From contig CBDCEX010000016.1 in NCBI GenBank assembly GCA_965216025.1, positions 1-64,000 on the forward strand: DNA of 64,000 nucleotides, written 5' to 3'. Positions 9,256-18,641 of this stretch are shown piece by piece. A program made the position numbers and the translations under genes. The DNA comes from JADFQT01 sp965216025. GTDB taxonomy: Bacteria > Chloroflexota > Dehalococcoidia > Lucifugimonadales > UBA3495. The first letter of the stretch is position 1. Each line of letters starts with the position of its first letter. The notes under the pieces were generated by a model. It made no database searches. It worked only from the letters and a program-made list of their open reading frames with translations, and was not told where the DNA came from.

Positions 9256-9318
9256 TTACTGGGCGACGTAACCGCCGTCCACGGTCATGGTATGCCCGGT
9301 GACGAAGGAGGCAACGCC
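9256..9318 (-). pseudogene. C-terminal scrap of a short-chain dehydrogenase
   Basis: The minus strand reads GVASFVTGHTMTVDGGYVAQ then TAA. This is the near-universal last 20 residues of SDR enzymes, in which (F/Y)xTGxxxxVDGG closes the Rossmann fold. Nothing upstream of it (rightward) belongs to an SDR. At about 9310-9318 the sequence switches to a molybdopterin oxidoreductase piece on the opposite strand. Confidence 0.7.
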
Positions 9319-9837
9319 TTTCTTACGCCCGAGCCGGTGCCGCAATTCGTGGATCTCAACTCCCCAACACCCAGAGGCAAGATTGAAATCGCCAGCCCTT
9401 GGGGCGAAGCCGATGGCCACCCCAGGGTGCTCCAGCCCCTGGCTGACCCGCCGCCAACGGGGAATCGCCTGAGGCTGCTAACCCCGGCCACCTACTGGCT
9501 GATGAATGACTCCTTAGCCAACGCACCGAGAATCGTTAAGGAGATGGGTCCTGCCAGCGTGGATTTGCATCCGGATGACGCCGCGGCGTTGGGACTCAAA
9601 GAGGGAGACGGGGCTAGGCTGTCCAACGACACGGGAGAGGTAGTGTTGAAGGTGAGGCTGTCCGAAGATATACCCGCCGGAGTAGCCCTGGCCCACAAGG
9701 GGCGTTGGCCCAAACGGGAGACCAACCAAGCAAATGTGAATTTCCTAAATCCCGGCAAGAAGACGGACATGGGCGAGAGTTCCGCCGTCCATGGCGTTGA
9801 AGTATCTATCAGAGCGGCGTCGGATGGTCGGGAGTGA
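9310..9837 (+). pseudogene. C-terminal scrap of a molybdopterin oxidoreductase
   Basis: About 175 residues start abruptly with FLTPEPVPQFVDLNSPTPRG and KIEIASPWGEADGHPR. They continue with LRLLTPATYWLMNDSLAN and the molydop-binding C-terminal domain (VDLHPDDAAALGLKEGDGAR, then GVALAHKGRWPK and the cofactor-proximal NQANVNFLNP). This matches the last quarter of DMSO-reductase-family enzymes of about 700 residues. The catalytic part is absent. A GTG at 9250 gives a longer open frame, but that part overlaps the SDR scrap and is not protein-like. Confidence 0.75.
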
Positions 9838-10073
9838 CCCAAAGAAAGCAACGCGGCCGCGGAGTCGTGCAACGGGATCTCTTCGCTCATGAGGGCGCGG
9901 GTTATGGGATCTGCTTCCAGCCCGCCCAGGGAGCGAGGCGTGAACATGCGCAACAATCCGGACTCATGCAATACGTCCGGCACCGGCCGGGACAGGCGGC
10001 GCTCCCGCTCTGTCTCCTCGTTGTGTTCCTGTATCACCGGCGCAATTCGTCGTGCGGCTTCTATAAGGGTTGT
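9838..10073 (-). pseudogene. N-terminal scrap of an acyl-CoA dehydrogenase-like gene
   Basis: The minus strand reads EAARRIAPVIQEHNEETERE then RRLSRPVPDVLHESGLLRMF, TPRSLGGLEADPITRALM and EEIPLHDSAAA. This is the N-terminal helical domain of acyl-CoA dehydrogenase / HpaB-like flavoproteins. No start codon is evident near 10073, and the frame loses similarity at about 9850, where it meets the molybdopterin scrap. It is too diverged and misplaced to say whether it belongs to the same gene as the C-terminal scrap at 9072. Confidence 0.65.
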
Positions 10074-10142
10074 GTCCGGATTAAACTTCTATCGCATTCT
10101 CCTTCCCAATCCCAGTTCGGTATCATCCGAGGTGGGAAAGGG

Positions 10143-10169
10143 AAAGCCCTGTTTGATGAACAGGGCTTT
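10143..10169. terminator. Bidirectional hairpin terminator
   Basis: AAAGCCCTG (10143-10151) and CAGGGCTTT (10161-10169) form a perfect 9-bp stem with a 9-base loop, followed by T-rich sequence on both strands. It lies about 25 bases after the stop of the interrupted minus-strand YtxH gene. Confidence 0.7.
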
Positions 10170-10300
10170 TATCATTGGCGGCGATTCGCTCAGGCTAAGC
10201 AGTATCCTCCGGAGTGGCTCCCTTAGCCCTCTCTTTTACTGCTTCCAGATACTTGGCGCCTCTTTGCCTTGCGAATCTCCGAGTCACCTTCCCAGGCTTA

Positions 10301-11595
10301 GGGATTGTCACGAAATAATTAGTTCAATTGAGCAGCGCAACGCGGGGTAGCAGCGAATAATTCCATTCACCATGGAAAGAGTCTTTACGCAAATAGATGG
10401 CTTCGAGTTCATCGTCCGATACGGTGCGCCCGGCCGGGTATCGGTTGGTGTCCAGTTGGCTCTGAACCCGCAGCCCCGTCCGGGTCGTGGTCGCCCCGAT
10501 CAAGTTCACCACCACCTCGTGGCTCACCAGCGGCTTTCCGCGCCAGTTCTGACTGATCGCGGAGAACAAGCGGTGTTCGATCTTGTTCCACTTGCTGGTC
10601 CCTGGTGGGAGGTGGCACACGTCGATTTCAAGGCCCGTCTCATCCGCCAATTTCTGCAACTCCAGCTTCCACAAGCGGAGCCGATACCCATTGCTGCCGC
10701 CCGCGTCGGCCGTTATCAGCAGCCGAGTGGCGCTCGGGTAGAGCGCCTGCCCCATGCCGCGCCACCAACGCCGGATGCTCTCGACGGCAAAAGCAGCCGT
10801 ATCGTGGTCCGTCCCCACACTGACCCAGGCCTCGTTCTGGGCGATATCGTACACCCCATAAGGACTGACCCGGCCCAGATCCGGAATCAGGAAGTCATGC
10901 ACCAGCACTTGCTCCGGCGCTCCCTTGGGACGCAACTCCCGCCCACCGTTCTTGAAGGGCCCCACCAGTTCCTTCTTCTTCGTGTCCACGGAGATCACCG
11001 GCTCTCCCAGGGAGAGTTGCAGTTGCACCGCCCGGTCCAAGTGCTCAAACTGGGCGTTGCGGTCCGGGTGTTCCGTCCCCGCCAGGGTCTTGCGATTGGC
11101 TTGCAAGCTATAGCCCATGTCGTGGAGCAGTTCGGCGACCATGCGATGGCTGACTTGGTGCCCTTGGCGCTTCAATGCCACCGCCAGTTGACGCACGCTC
11201 TTGCAGGTCCAGCGCAGCGGGGACTCGGGATCCCCACGGCTGGTCGGCTCCACCAGCCGGTCCAAGTCCTCGCGCAAGCTCGGGTCATGCTCGACGGTGC
11301 GCTTCCGGCCGCCTCCAGGATGGCGGATGCGGCCCTTCGCGGCCCCTACGGCCGGCTGGCCCAACTCCCGTATGCCGCGGCGAATCGTCCCGCGAGAAGC
11401 TCCGGTGGCCCTTGCAACCGCTGCCTGGCCACCACGCCCGGCCGCCGACGCCTCAGCGGCAAGCACCAGCCGCCGCACCCGCTCGTCCACAACGGGGGCA
11501 ATCGCTTGGTAACGAGCTTGAATCGCTCCTTCAACTATCACCCATTAAGTATAGCTGAGCATGTAGTAAAGAACAAGTTATTTCGTGACAATTCC
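10301..11595 (-). mobile_element. ISAzo13-family insertion sequence, copy 1
   Basis: The element is 1295 bp with terminal inverted repeats GG(G/A)ATTGTCACGAAATAA. It is flanked by a TTA direct repeat (10298-10300 and 11596-11598). Copy 2 at 41764-43058 has exactly the same length and the same 3-bp target duplication but the opposite orientation. Confidence 0.9.
10324..11541 (-). CDS. ISAzo13-family transposase (copy 1)
   Basis: This encodes 405 residues and is intact. The N-terminal HTH region reads GGQAAVARATGASRGTIRRG, followed by a conserved RHPGGGRKR. The catalytic DDE domain includes EPVISVDTKKKELVGPFKNG, LLITADAGGSNGYRLRLW and HLPPGTSKWNKIEHRLFSAI, which place the D, D and E. The start is GTG at 11541. 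It differs from copy 2 by about one residue (Lys versus Arg near the C-terminus). Long antisense frames over this gene are shadows. Confidence 0.92.
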   Translation of the reverse strand: MIVEGAIQARYQAIAPVVDERVRRLVLAAEASAAGRGGQAAVARATGASRGTIRRGIRELGQPAVGAAKGRIRHPGGGRKRTVEHDPSLREDLDRLVEPTSRGDPESPLRWTCKSVRQLAVALKRQGHQVSHRMVAELLHDMGYSLQANRKTLAGTEHPDRNAQFEHLDRAVQLQLSLGEPVISVDTKKKELVGPFKNGGRELRPKGAPEQVLVHDFLIPDLGRVSPYGVYDIAQNEAWVSVGTDHDTAAFAVESIRRWWRGMGQALYPSATRLLITADAGGSNGYRLRLWKLELQKLADETGLEIDVCHLPPGTSKWNKIEHRLFSAISQNWRGKPLVSHEVVVNLIGATTTRTGLRVQSQLDTNRYPAGRTVSDDELEAIYLRKDSFHGEWNYSLLPRVALLN

Positions 11596-11672
11596 TTAGG
11601 GGCCAACAACAACCCGGCAGTTGCTCCCGCTACAACACCGGCAATTAAACCAGAAAATAATCCTTTCGCCAT

Positions 11673-12086
11673 ATCTCAGCCTCCTGTCGTTTATATCCCC
11701 AGTATAAGCGGCAAGTGGCGAATTCTACACATCTGGCGGCCGCTCCTTTCGGTCTTCAGGCGCCTATCTGCGGAGCCTAGGGGAGAATGGCGGCTCTTAT
11801 TAGACGGAGTTCATCAGGTGCCGTCGCGGCAGGCACATTGACTGTATCGACACCCGATAGACAGTATCCGGATTAATTCTTGTCCCGGCGGCTTGGCGGT
11901 GGACAAACCATCTTCCTGAGATTAACATCCCTCCATAATGGCTAGCGAAGGTGTTCGGCGGCAAATCGACTGCGGGAATAGACCCCCTGAGTAGAGGGGA
12001 TTCCTAGTAATCTGCCCCGCTGATACTTCCGTTGGTTAGCTCGGCCAACAATGCCGGGCTCAGCACAACAAGCGTGGGAGGAACGT
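11673..12086. other. Gene-free stretch
   Basis: No supportable coding, RNA or repeat feature was seen between the YtxH start and the small gene at 12087. The YtxH ribosome-binding site (AGGAGG on the minus strand) lies at its left edge, near 11680. Confidence 0.4.
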
Positions 12087-12287
12087 ATGGTCTATGCAGA
12101 ACAAAACTCCGTCGAGAAGGGGCTCCGCTTCAAGACCCAGGGTGGACTATTGGTGGAGACCACAGGAAGTACGACACACATAGCCTCTACCAACGTCTAT
12201 GTGCACGAGGTGGAGGTGGTGGAGGGGCCTGGCCAGGGTAGTAAGTACCTCCACAATTTGGACTACGCGGAGCCGGTTCCAAGCTGA
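12087..12287 (+). CDS. Small conserved-looking hypothetical protein
   Basis: This encodes 66 residues starting MVYAEQNSVEKGLRFKTQGG, with a central HIASTNVYVHEVEVVEGPG and a charged, soluble composition. ATG 12087 is preferred over an ATG 36 bases upstream because GGGAGG lies seven bases before it. No domain is recognised. The alternating hydrophobic VYVHEVEVVE suggests beta strands. It stands alone, with 284 bases to the next gene. Confidence 0.5.
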   Translation: MVYAEQNSVEKGLRFKTQGGLLVETTGSTTHIASTNVYVHEVEVVEGPGQGSKYLHNLDYAEPVPS

Positions 12288-12571
12288 ATCCACCCAGCCC
12301 CGTTAGGCCGTCTTCCGCTGACGTTTCGAACGCGAATCGATGAACAGAACATCGGGCTCGCGTCCATCCCTACCGGGTGGGTACCGGTATCTCGTGATTC
12401 TGTCCAGGGCAGTCTCAGCGGCCGTGTCAGACCGGCCGGAGGAATCGATGTTGTCCGAACTGCTACCAATAAAGGGATGGTGGCCGTTCTGGAAGAAGGG
12501 TTAGCCTCGGTCGCGGGATAGTCCCGCGCTGGAAATGCTGGGCCCGCTAGGGGGTCCATCGAGGAGGGTTA

Positions 12572-13090
12572 ATGGCGCGTCTGCCGTTGGTTCTAGAGCC
12601 ACAAGTGCCACCAGACCTGAAAATGGCCTACCAGGGAGTCAGTCAGCCGGAACCTGGGCTAACTGCCACCTACCAGGCCCTCTTCGCCAGCCCACTGATA
12701 GCGTCGCAGCTGGCCAGCCTGGATCAACTGCTCCGCGACCAGGTTGGCCTAGAGCCCTGGGTCCGATTGACTGTGGCTTTAACAGTGGCCCACGAGCGGG
12801 ACAACCAAGCTTTATGGGCTTCCTTAGAGCCCCTGGCCCGGGAGGCTGGAGTCAGAGATACGGTAATAGACGCCATAGCCGCTGGTACCGCGCCGCGGGG
12901 GCTGCTCCCCAAAGAGGGTATCTGGGCCCACTTCGCCAAAGAGGTCCTCAGCAACCAGGTGCGGGATTCCACCTGGCAGGCCATCACTCACCTAGTGGGC
13001 GATACCGGAGCCATCAACTTGGCGATAACCGTCTGCTATTACGAGATGATGGCCAGGCTCAACGGTACCTTTGCCCTGGAAACCGCCTAG
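12572..13090 (+). CDS. Carboxymuconolactone decarboxylase / AhpD-like protein
   Basis: This encodes 172 residues of the all-helical AhpD-like fold: ATYQALFASPLIASQLASLD, then a core helix VRLTVALTVAHERDNQALWA, AGVRDTVIDAIAAG and a C-terminal LVGDTGAINLAITVCYYEMM. The CxxC pair of peroxidase members is missing, and the usual core Cys is replaced within VAHERDNQ. It is therefore more like the non-redox carboxymuconolactone-decarboxylase-like group of unknown substrate. The start ATG 12572 has GAGGAGG just upstream. A similar but different protein lies at 59585. Confidence 0.75.
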   Translation: MARLPLVLEPQVPPDLKMAYQGVSQPEPGLTATYQALFASPLIASQLASLDQLLRDQVGLEPWVRLTVALTVAHERDNQALWASLEPLAREAGVRDTVIDAIAAGTAPRGLLPKEGIWAHFAKEVLSNQVRDSTWQAITHLVGDTGAINLAITVCYYEMMARLNGTFALETA

Positions 13091-13194
13091 GTGGCGGCTG
13101 GCTCAGGGGAGGTAGGGATCGGGAGTCCCAGACCCCTCGCCCCCTGATGAGACGTTTGCCGTTGGATGGGGCTTCACACACTGCGTAGTTATGC

Positions 13195-13848
13195 TTATCG
13201 CGCCCGGATAACTTCCACATTTCCGCCGGAGACGTATGCGCTCCACTGGTAAACTTTTACGTCTTTCTCCACCCCCACGATAGTTTCTTTCAGGAATATC
13301 TCGAAACACACGGTGTCTCCAGAATGGCCGCCGGTGCCGCCGTCGAAAACAGGCGAGTTGCGGATTGTCGAGCCTACCGGAAATGTCGTCTTACCTATGG
13401 TCACCTCCTTGGTGGTGACACCTATAATTTGGTAGATGATTCCACTGAAACCGGTCGGAGCCGCACGACTGGGATGGGGCTTAACACTCACCGGTTTACC
13501 CTCGACGACTACATCCAGGTCGAGGTCCCGCCAAATAATTTTTCCTTCGACCTTGCCTTCCGCGTCTTTGACCACATTAAAAGCGAAGGTGAAACGATTT
13601 CCCGTGGTATCTTCTCCTCCTTTTTTTGTCAAATTAGAGCCAACGTCCTTGACTCCCCCGGCAAGAGTATCGTAGGTGACCCAGGGCGCGGCTGTAGCCT
13701 CCCCGGAACCATATATCTGGATCTGGTCTCCTCCCTCCTGGGCAGACACTGCCCCCAAGCCAACACCAACGACTAATAAGATAGCCAAGCTCGCGCCTAA
13801 ACCAAGGATCCACTTCGCAGTTGGAATATTCATTATGATTTTCCTCAT
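13195..13848 (-). CDS. Secreted protein of unknown function
   Basis: This encodes 217 residues. A basic N-terminus (MRKIIMNIPTAK) is followed by a hydrophobic stretch ILGLGASLAILLVVGVGLGA and a likely signal-peptidase site after VSAQ. The mature part is a beta-rich single domain with GNRFTFAFNVVKDAEGKVEG, a segment found in several bacterial secreted proteins of unknown role, and TVCFEIFLKETI. The RBS AGGAGGAG lies close to ATG 13848. It stands alone between a plus-strand gene and a minus-strand regulator remnant. Confidence 0.7.
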   Translation of the reverse strand: MRKIIMNIPTAKWILGLGASLAILLVVGVGLGAVSAQEGGDQIQIYGSGEATAAPWVTYDTLAGGVKDVGSNLTKKGGEDTTGNRFTFAFNVVKDAEGKVEGKIIWRDLDLDVVVEGKPVSVKPHPSRAAPTGFSGIIYQIIGVTTKEVTIGKTTFPVGSTIRNSPVFDGGTGGHSGDTVCFEIFLKETIVGVEKDVKVYQWSAYVSGGNVEVIRAR

Positions 13849-16617
13849 GGGTCTCCTCCTACTACTACCTGATTGAGATTTTCCATATACCCATCCCCTT
13901 TCCGAGATGAGTCACGGTCAGGAGTCCGACGGGCACGGTCGGGTTGCGCCCTCAGCGTCCGCCGAATCTCCTGACAAAAAGTAAGATACGGCACTGACTG
14001 GGCCCTGGTCATCGGGGAAACCACGTAAGGTGTGGCTAGAGAAACACGTAGTTGGGGGAAGAAGTAGCGAGATGGAGAAGGGGAGGAAGGACTTTAAGCT
14101 TAAGGCCGGGTTACCGGAAATTTTTAGCCTATGGGGAGCCGCTAATCCCCTGGCGCAAAGCATAGGCAGTGGCATCGGCCCTACCCCGCGCATCGATCTT
14201 GGCGTAGATGTTCGTGACGTGCCGCTCAACCGTGCGGACACTCAAGAAAAGCTCTTCAGCAATCTGCCGATTACTCTCTCCAATGGCCAGAAGGTGCAGC
14301 ACCTCCAACTCCCGGCGGGTCAGGCCGCCGCGATGGGTAGGGGCGAAAGGTCCTTCGCCCCGACGGCCCCGAGACTCGGCTCGCTCGAGACGGGTGGCTA
14401 CTCGCTCCATCAGGGCCCGCATGCCCAACTCGGTGGAGATGGCCAGCGACTCGTCCAGCAGGGACACAGCCTTGGATCGGTCGCCCGGTAGAGGCGCATG
14501 GCCGTGGACCCCTACCAACAAGGAATCGGCGTAGTCCCAACAGGTCCAGGCCAGCTCGGGCCGGTAGCCCGCGTTGCGGCAGAAGGCCAGGGCATCCTCG
14601 AAGTGGGTCCCAGCCTGGTCGTGATTACCCATGGTCTGCGCCAGGAGCCCTAGCAGGTGGTCCGCGTTGGTTATCCACCCTGGCAACATCGTACCGCGCT
14701 GGAGCTCCAGAGCTGCATATTGCTTTGCAGCGGCTACCATGTCCCGCCGCTGCAGCGCCAGACCGGTATTGGCCGTTAGAGCCTGCAAGGGAACCACCGC
14801 TGGATAGGATAGGATGGCCTCGGCGGCCTCTTGGGCGGCATCTAACCAATCGGCGACACCGGTAATCCTGGTTACCACCGGTATCACCGCAGCGGGGAAG
14901 GATACCGAGTAACTGGATCGACGTGTCGGGGCGAGACGCCAGGACTCCAGGAGCTGCTTCAGATAAGTCTCGGATTGGGCTATTTCGCCCATCTCGCATT
15001 CCAACACGGCTCGGGTGCCCAGGAGGCGCGAATCCCGGGGGCCACTGCAAGGCCGTGGTCGCTGTGCTCGTACGCCGTTTGCCAGTCGCCCTCTAAACGG
15101 GACACCTCGGCGTTCCACCAAAAAGCCCTGGCCGATTCCTGTCGCTCCCCCAATCTATCCGCCAGTGACAGCATGGCCGCTGCGTGTCCGCGCGCTCCTT
15201 CCAGGTCACCAAGGACGAGGGAACAGCCGGCGGCGACTCCCCGGACTTGAATCTCGGCGTAGGGGTCATCAACTAAACTGGCCGACTCAATGGCGCGTAC
15301 ACCTTTCTCCAGGGCCCGGCGAGGGTGCAGATGAAAGCGCTCTACCTGGGCGGCTTGGGCCGTCGTGGCCATCTCTAGGGTAGTGTCCTGGGCCCTCCGG
15401 GCAATTGCCAAACCTCGACCAAAAGCCTCCATGGCCCGGGAGTAATCGGCCTCTTGCATCCCCAACGCTCCGACGTAGCTGGTGAGAAGGCTGCCTGCCT
15501 CAGGGGAATCGGACGGCACTAACGCCAAGGCTCGAGCAAGTATTTGGGCGGCCTCAGAGCTGTTCCCTTGAAAGCGCGCCAGGGTCGGGCTCTGGGCGAT
15601 GGCCACCGCCCCTGGTATGTTCCCTACCTCTACGTAGTAATTGAAGGCCCGGCGCAGGCTGGCTACCGCCTCGTGACGCTGGTGTCTTTCCGAGGTGGAC
15701 CACTTGGCGCGTCCCAGACCAAACAGCAAAGCTGCGGCGTCGGCATCCATCGGTTCCCCTTCCTTCGCCTCCAGTCCCCGCTGAAAGTGCAGAATGGCAT
15801 CCTCCCAGGCGAAGGCAGATAATGCCTGCTCCCCAGCCAGCAAGGAGTAGCGTGCGAGTTTTTGGCTGCCGAGTAAGGGTGCCGCTTGGGCGAAATGATG
15901 CGCTAATTCAGCGGCGGAGGCTTCAATCTTGACGCCGAGTAATTCCTCCAGCGCGCCGCCAATCTCTCCATGTAATTGGGCTCGACGGGCAGCGGATAGC
16001 CGGCTGGACAGGGTTTCCTGGATGAGAACGTGGGTAAAGCGGTAGTGCCCCACGGTGGTGGGGCCTCTTCTATAATCCGCGCCGCCACCGCTTCATCAAG
16101 TAGATCGATTAACTGGCCTGGAGCAACCCCGCCGGCAAGTCGCAGCAAAACATCGGACCTAAACTCTCTGCCAACGATCGAACCTAGGGTAAGCATCCCG
16201 TTGCAGCCGTCGGAGAGTAAGGACAACCGCCTTCCTATGGCGTCGCGCACACCATCGGGCAAACTAAAGTCCCAGCCATCGTCAGACAAGTCCTCATTGA
16301 TTGGCAATGTTGGATGGTCTGAAGCCGGCGCCTGGGTCAGCTGTCCCTGTTGAGCCAACAGCCGGACTACCTCCGTAACGAAGAGGGGATTACCCTCGGT
16401 TCTTCGGTGCACATGCTTAACTAAGGCTTGAGGTGGATTGGAGAAGCCGAATAATTTGATAAAAGACTCTACGTCATCCGGAGTAAAACCTGCTAAATCT
16501 ATGCGCCGGAAACGCTGCTCTTTGGTAAGTTCACCAACCGTCAGGGGTAAGGGATCAGGGCCCTTTCGTTTTCTCAAAATAGTATAAAATTATTACCAGT
16601 TTAAGCGGGAGGGAAGG

Positions 16618-17253
16618 ATGATGACTTTGAGAGAAACGCTGGATTTGGTGCCTGACTTCCGGAGTAGCCAAGGGCGACGCCACTCTTTGGGGGCGATCCT
16701 GGCCTTGGCCACCTGTGCCATGCTGTGCGGCGCCCGCAGCTTATACGCCATAGCTCAATGGGGGCGGGACCAAGGGGGTGCTACGGCGCAGCTTTTGGGG
16801 TTCAGCCAGGAGAAGACACCCTGCGTGGCCACCCTCCACCGGGTGTTCAAGGGCCTGGACGTGGCGGCCTTTGAGGCAGAAGTCGGCAACTGGCTGGCAA
16901 ATAGCGGGGTAGAGGCGGATGACCCCCTGTCCCTGGACGGGAAAACCTTGCGAGGGGTCCACGGCCAAGAGATACCCGGGGTCCATCTGGTGTCGGCCTA
17001 CGCTAGCCGCGCTGGGGCAGTGCTGGCGCAGGTAGCTGCGCCGGGCAAAGGGGAAGAATTGGCGGCGGTCAAAGAAGTATTGGGCCAGGTACCCCTGAAG
17101 GGTCGGGTAGTAGTGGCTGATGCCTTACTGACCCAACGGAAAGTCTGTGAGCAGATTGTGGCAGGCGGCGGAGAGTATCTGCTGCCAGTTAAAGAGAATC
17201 AGCCCACCTTGCGCCGAGACCTGGAGGTGGCTTTTTCCCCTGCTAGGAACTGA
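16618..17253 (+). CDS. ISAs1 transposase copy 1, N-terminal frame
   Basis: This encodes 211 residues. It has the DDE_Tnp_1-associated start (LVPDFRSSQGRRHSLGAILA and LCGARSLYAIAQWGRDQG) and the first catalytic Asp in PLSLDGKTLRG. It continues with HLVSAYASRAGAVLAQ and VVVADALLTQRKVCEQI, the second Asp. It stops at TGA 17251-17253, after LEVAFSPARN. The transposase continues one frame over, from about 17235, as FPLLGTERAGG. Copy 2 has the identical break, so it is not a random error. Confidence 0.82.
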   Translation: MMTLRETLDLVPDFRSSQGRRHSLGAILALATCAMLCGARSLYAIAQWGRDQGGATAQLLGFSQEKTPCVATLHRVFKGLDVAAFEAEVGNWLANSGVEADDPLSLDGKTLRGVHGQEIPGVHLVSAYASRAGAVLAQVAAPGKGEELAAVKEVLGQVPLKGRVVVADALLTQRKVCEQIVAGGGEYLLPVKENQPTLRRDLEVAFSPARN

Positions 17254-17818
17254 GAGGGCTGGTGGCCCAACCGTACCTCCCTGGCTGGCAGCGGAGTGGC
17301 GAGCACGCGGGGCCAAGCTGACGGTCTGGGCCGATGCTCCAGTAAAGCGGCGTCATGGGCGGCTGGAGCGGCGAGAGTTGTGGGCCTTGGCCGACCCAGA
17401 GCTAAATGGCTACGTGGGCAGCGCTGGGACGGTCGGGGAAGCGTGGCCGCATCTGCAACAGGTGTGTCGGCTAGAGCGCCAGCGGGTCGTGAAGGGCAAG
17501 AAACAGGTGGCTGTGAGCTATGCAATTAGCAGTCTCCCAGCCACTGATGCCGATGCCAGGCGATTGTTGAGCCTTTCCCGTGGGCACTGGGGCATCGAGA
17601 ACCGCCTCCACTGGGTACGGGATGTGACCTTCGACGAGGACCGCTCTCAGGTGCGCACTGGGGCCGCCCCTCAGGTGCTGGCGGGCCTGCGGAACCTGGT
17701 CATCAGCTTGGTACGTCGGGCTGGGCATTCCAACGTAGCCGCTGCCCTACGCCGCCACAATGCCCATCTCAGCGAAGCTTTCGACATGATGGGCTTTACC
17801 TACCAGGCAGGAGAATGA
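17147..17818 (+). CDS. ISAs1 transposase copy 1, C-terminal frame
   Basis: The meaningful part begins near 17235 and carries HGRLERRELWAL, then RGHWGIENRLHWVRDVTFDE with the catalytic Glu and the YREK-like signature, and RNLVISLVRRAGHSNVAAAL. It ends at TGA 17816-17818, inside the terminal inverted repeat region. It is +1 relative to the N-terminal frame. The T5C4 run near 17230 (GCTTTTTCCCC) is where a shift could occur. No independent start is evident, so it is made only by frameshifting or not at all. Confidence 0.78.
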   Translation: MSRLWQAAESICCQLKRISPPCAETWRWLFPLLGTERAGGPTVPPWLAAEWRARGAKLTVWADAPVKRRHGRLERRELWALADPELNGYVGSAGTVGEAWPHLQQVCRLERQRVVKGKKQVAVSYAISSLPATDADARRLLSLSRGHWGIENRLHWVRDVTFDEDRSQVRTGAAPQVLAGLRNLVISLVRRAGHSNVAAALRRHNAHLSEAFDMMGFTYQAGE

Positions 17819-18005
17819 AAAGGCCCTGGGTAAGGGATGGTCCCGCAATCCCTCGCTTCGATATGTGCCCACAATAAGAATTGGTGCTTCCCTGAGTTCC
17901 TGGACCAGAAACTCCAGCAACAACAAAGAGGGACGGTCTGCCCCAGGGCCTTTTCATTTTCTCAAAATAGTATAAAATTATTGCCAGTTTAAGCGGGATG
18001 GAAGG

Positions 18006-18641
18006 ATGATGACTTTGAGAGAAACGCTGGATTTGGTGCCTGACTTCCGGAGTAGCCAAGGGCGACGCCACTCTTTGGAGGCGATCCTGGCCTTGGCCAC
18101 CTGTGCCATGCTGTGCGGCGCCCGCAGCTTATACGCCATAGCTCAATGGGGGCGGGACCAAGGGGGTGCTACGGCGCAGCTTTTGGGGTTCAGCCAGGAG
18201 AAGACACCCTGCGTGGCCACCCTCCACCGGGTGTTCAAGGGCCTGGACGTGGCGGCCTTTGAGGTAGAAGTCGGCAACTGGCTGGCAAATAGCGGGGTAG
18301 AGGCGGATGACCCCCTGTCCCTGGACGGGAAAACCTTGCGAGGGCTCCACGGCCAAGAGATACCCGGGGTCCATCTGGTGTCGGCCTACGCTAGCCGCGC
18401 TGGGGCAGTGCTGGCGCAGGTAGCTGCGCCGGGCAAAGGGGAAGAATTGGCGGCGGTCAAAGAAGTATTGGGCCAGGTACCCCTGAAGGGTCGGGTAGTA
18501 GTGGCTGATGCCTTACTGACCCAACGGAAAGTCTGTGAGCAGATTGTGGCAGGCGGCGGAGAGTATCTGCTGCCAGTTAAAGAGAATCAGCCCACCTTGC
18601 GCCGAGACCTGGAGGTGGCTTTTTCCCCTGCTAGGAACTGA
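18006..18641 (+). CDS. ISAs1 transposase copy 2, N-terminal frame
   Basis: This encodes 211 residues and is nearly identical to copy 1, with a few substitutions (HSLEAI for HSLGAI, FEVEVG for FEAEVG, GLHG for GVHG). It carries the same first and second catalytic Asp motifs and the same early stop after LEVAFSPARN. It lies inside regulator A, in the AAA domain just after the Walker B-like IIDNLQWA. Confidence 0.82.
   Translation: MMTLRETLDLVPDFRSSQGRRHSLEAILALATCAMLCGARSLYAIAQWGRDQGGATAQLLGFSQEKTPCVATLHRVFKGLDVAAFEVEVGNWLANSGVEADDPLSLDGKTLRGLHGQEIPGVHLVSAYASRAGAVLAQVAAPGKGEELAAVKEVLGQVPLKGRVVVADALLTQRKVCEQIVAGGGEYLLPVKENQPTLRRDLEVAFSPARN

Larger units (their letters stand above)
10195..11672 (-). 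pseudogene. YtxH-domain protein split by ISAzo13
   Basis: The minus-strand ATG 11670-11672 follows a good AGGAGG seven bases upstream. It opens MAKGLFSGLIAGVVAGATAG and LLLAP, the membrane-anchored start of YtxH family proteins, then runs into the ISAzo13 element. Beyond the element (10300 to 10195) the same frame resumes as KPGKVTRRFARQRGAKYLEA and VKERAKGATPEDTA, then TAG. Deleting the element and one copy of its 3-bp target duplication gives an uninterrupted gene of about 60 codons. YtxH proteins are small membrane-tethered coiled-coil, stress-associated proteins of unclear function. Confidence 0.82.
16556..17828 (+). mobile_element. ISAs1-family insertion sequence, copy 1
   Basis: The element is 1273 bp with ends CAGGGCC...GGCCCTG, part of a longer inverted repeat of the CAGGGCCTTTTCATTCTC type. 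It is flanked by a perfect 10-bp direct repeat GGTAAGGGAT (16546-16555 and 17829-17838). The left inverted repeat has drifted (CCCTTTCG in place of CCTTTTCA). Confidence 0.92.

Noticed and set aside
10372..11841. Long plus-strand frame over the ISAzo13 element (489 residues)
   Set aside because: It is antisense to an intact transposase, is Arg/Pro/His-rich without domain features, and the same shadow appears on the other copy at 41761-42987.
12288..12571. A 66-codon plus-strand frame reading PLTFRTRIDEQNIGLASIPT
   Set aside because: It looks protein-like, but no start, ribosome-binding site or family could be supported, so it was not listed as a gene.
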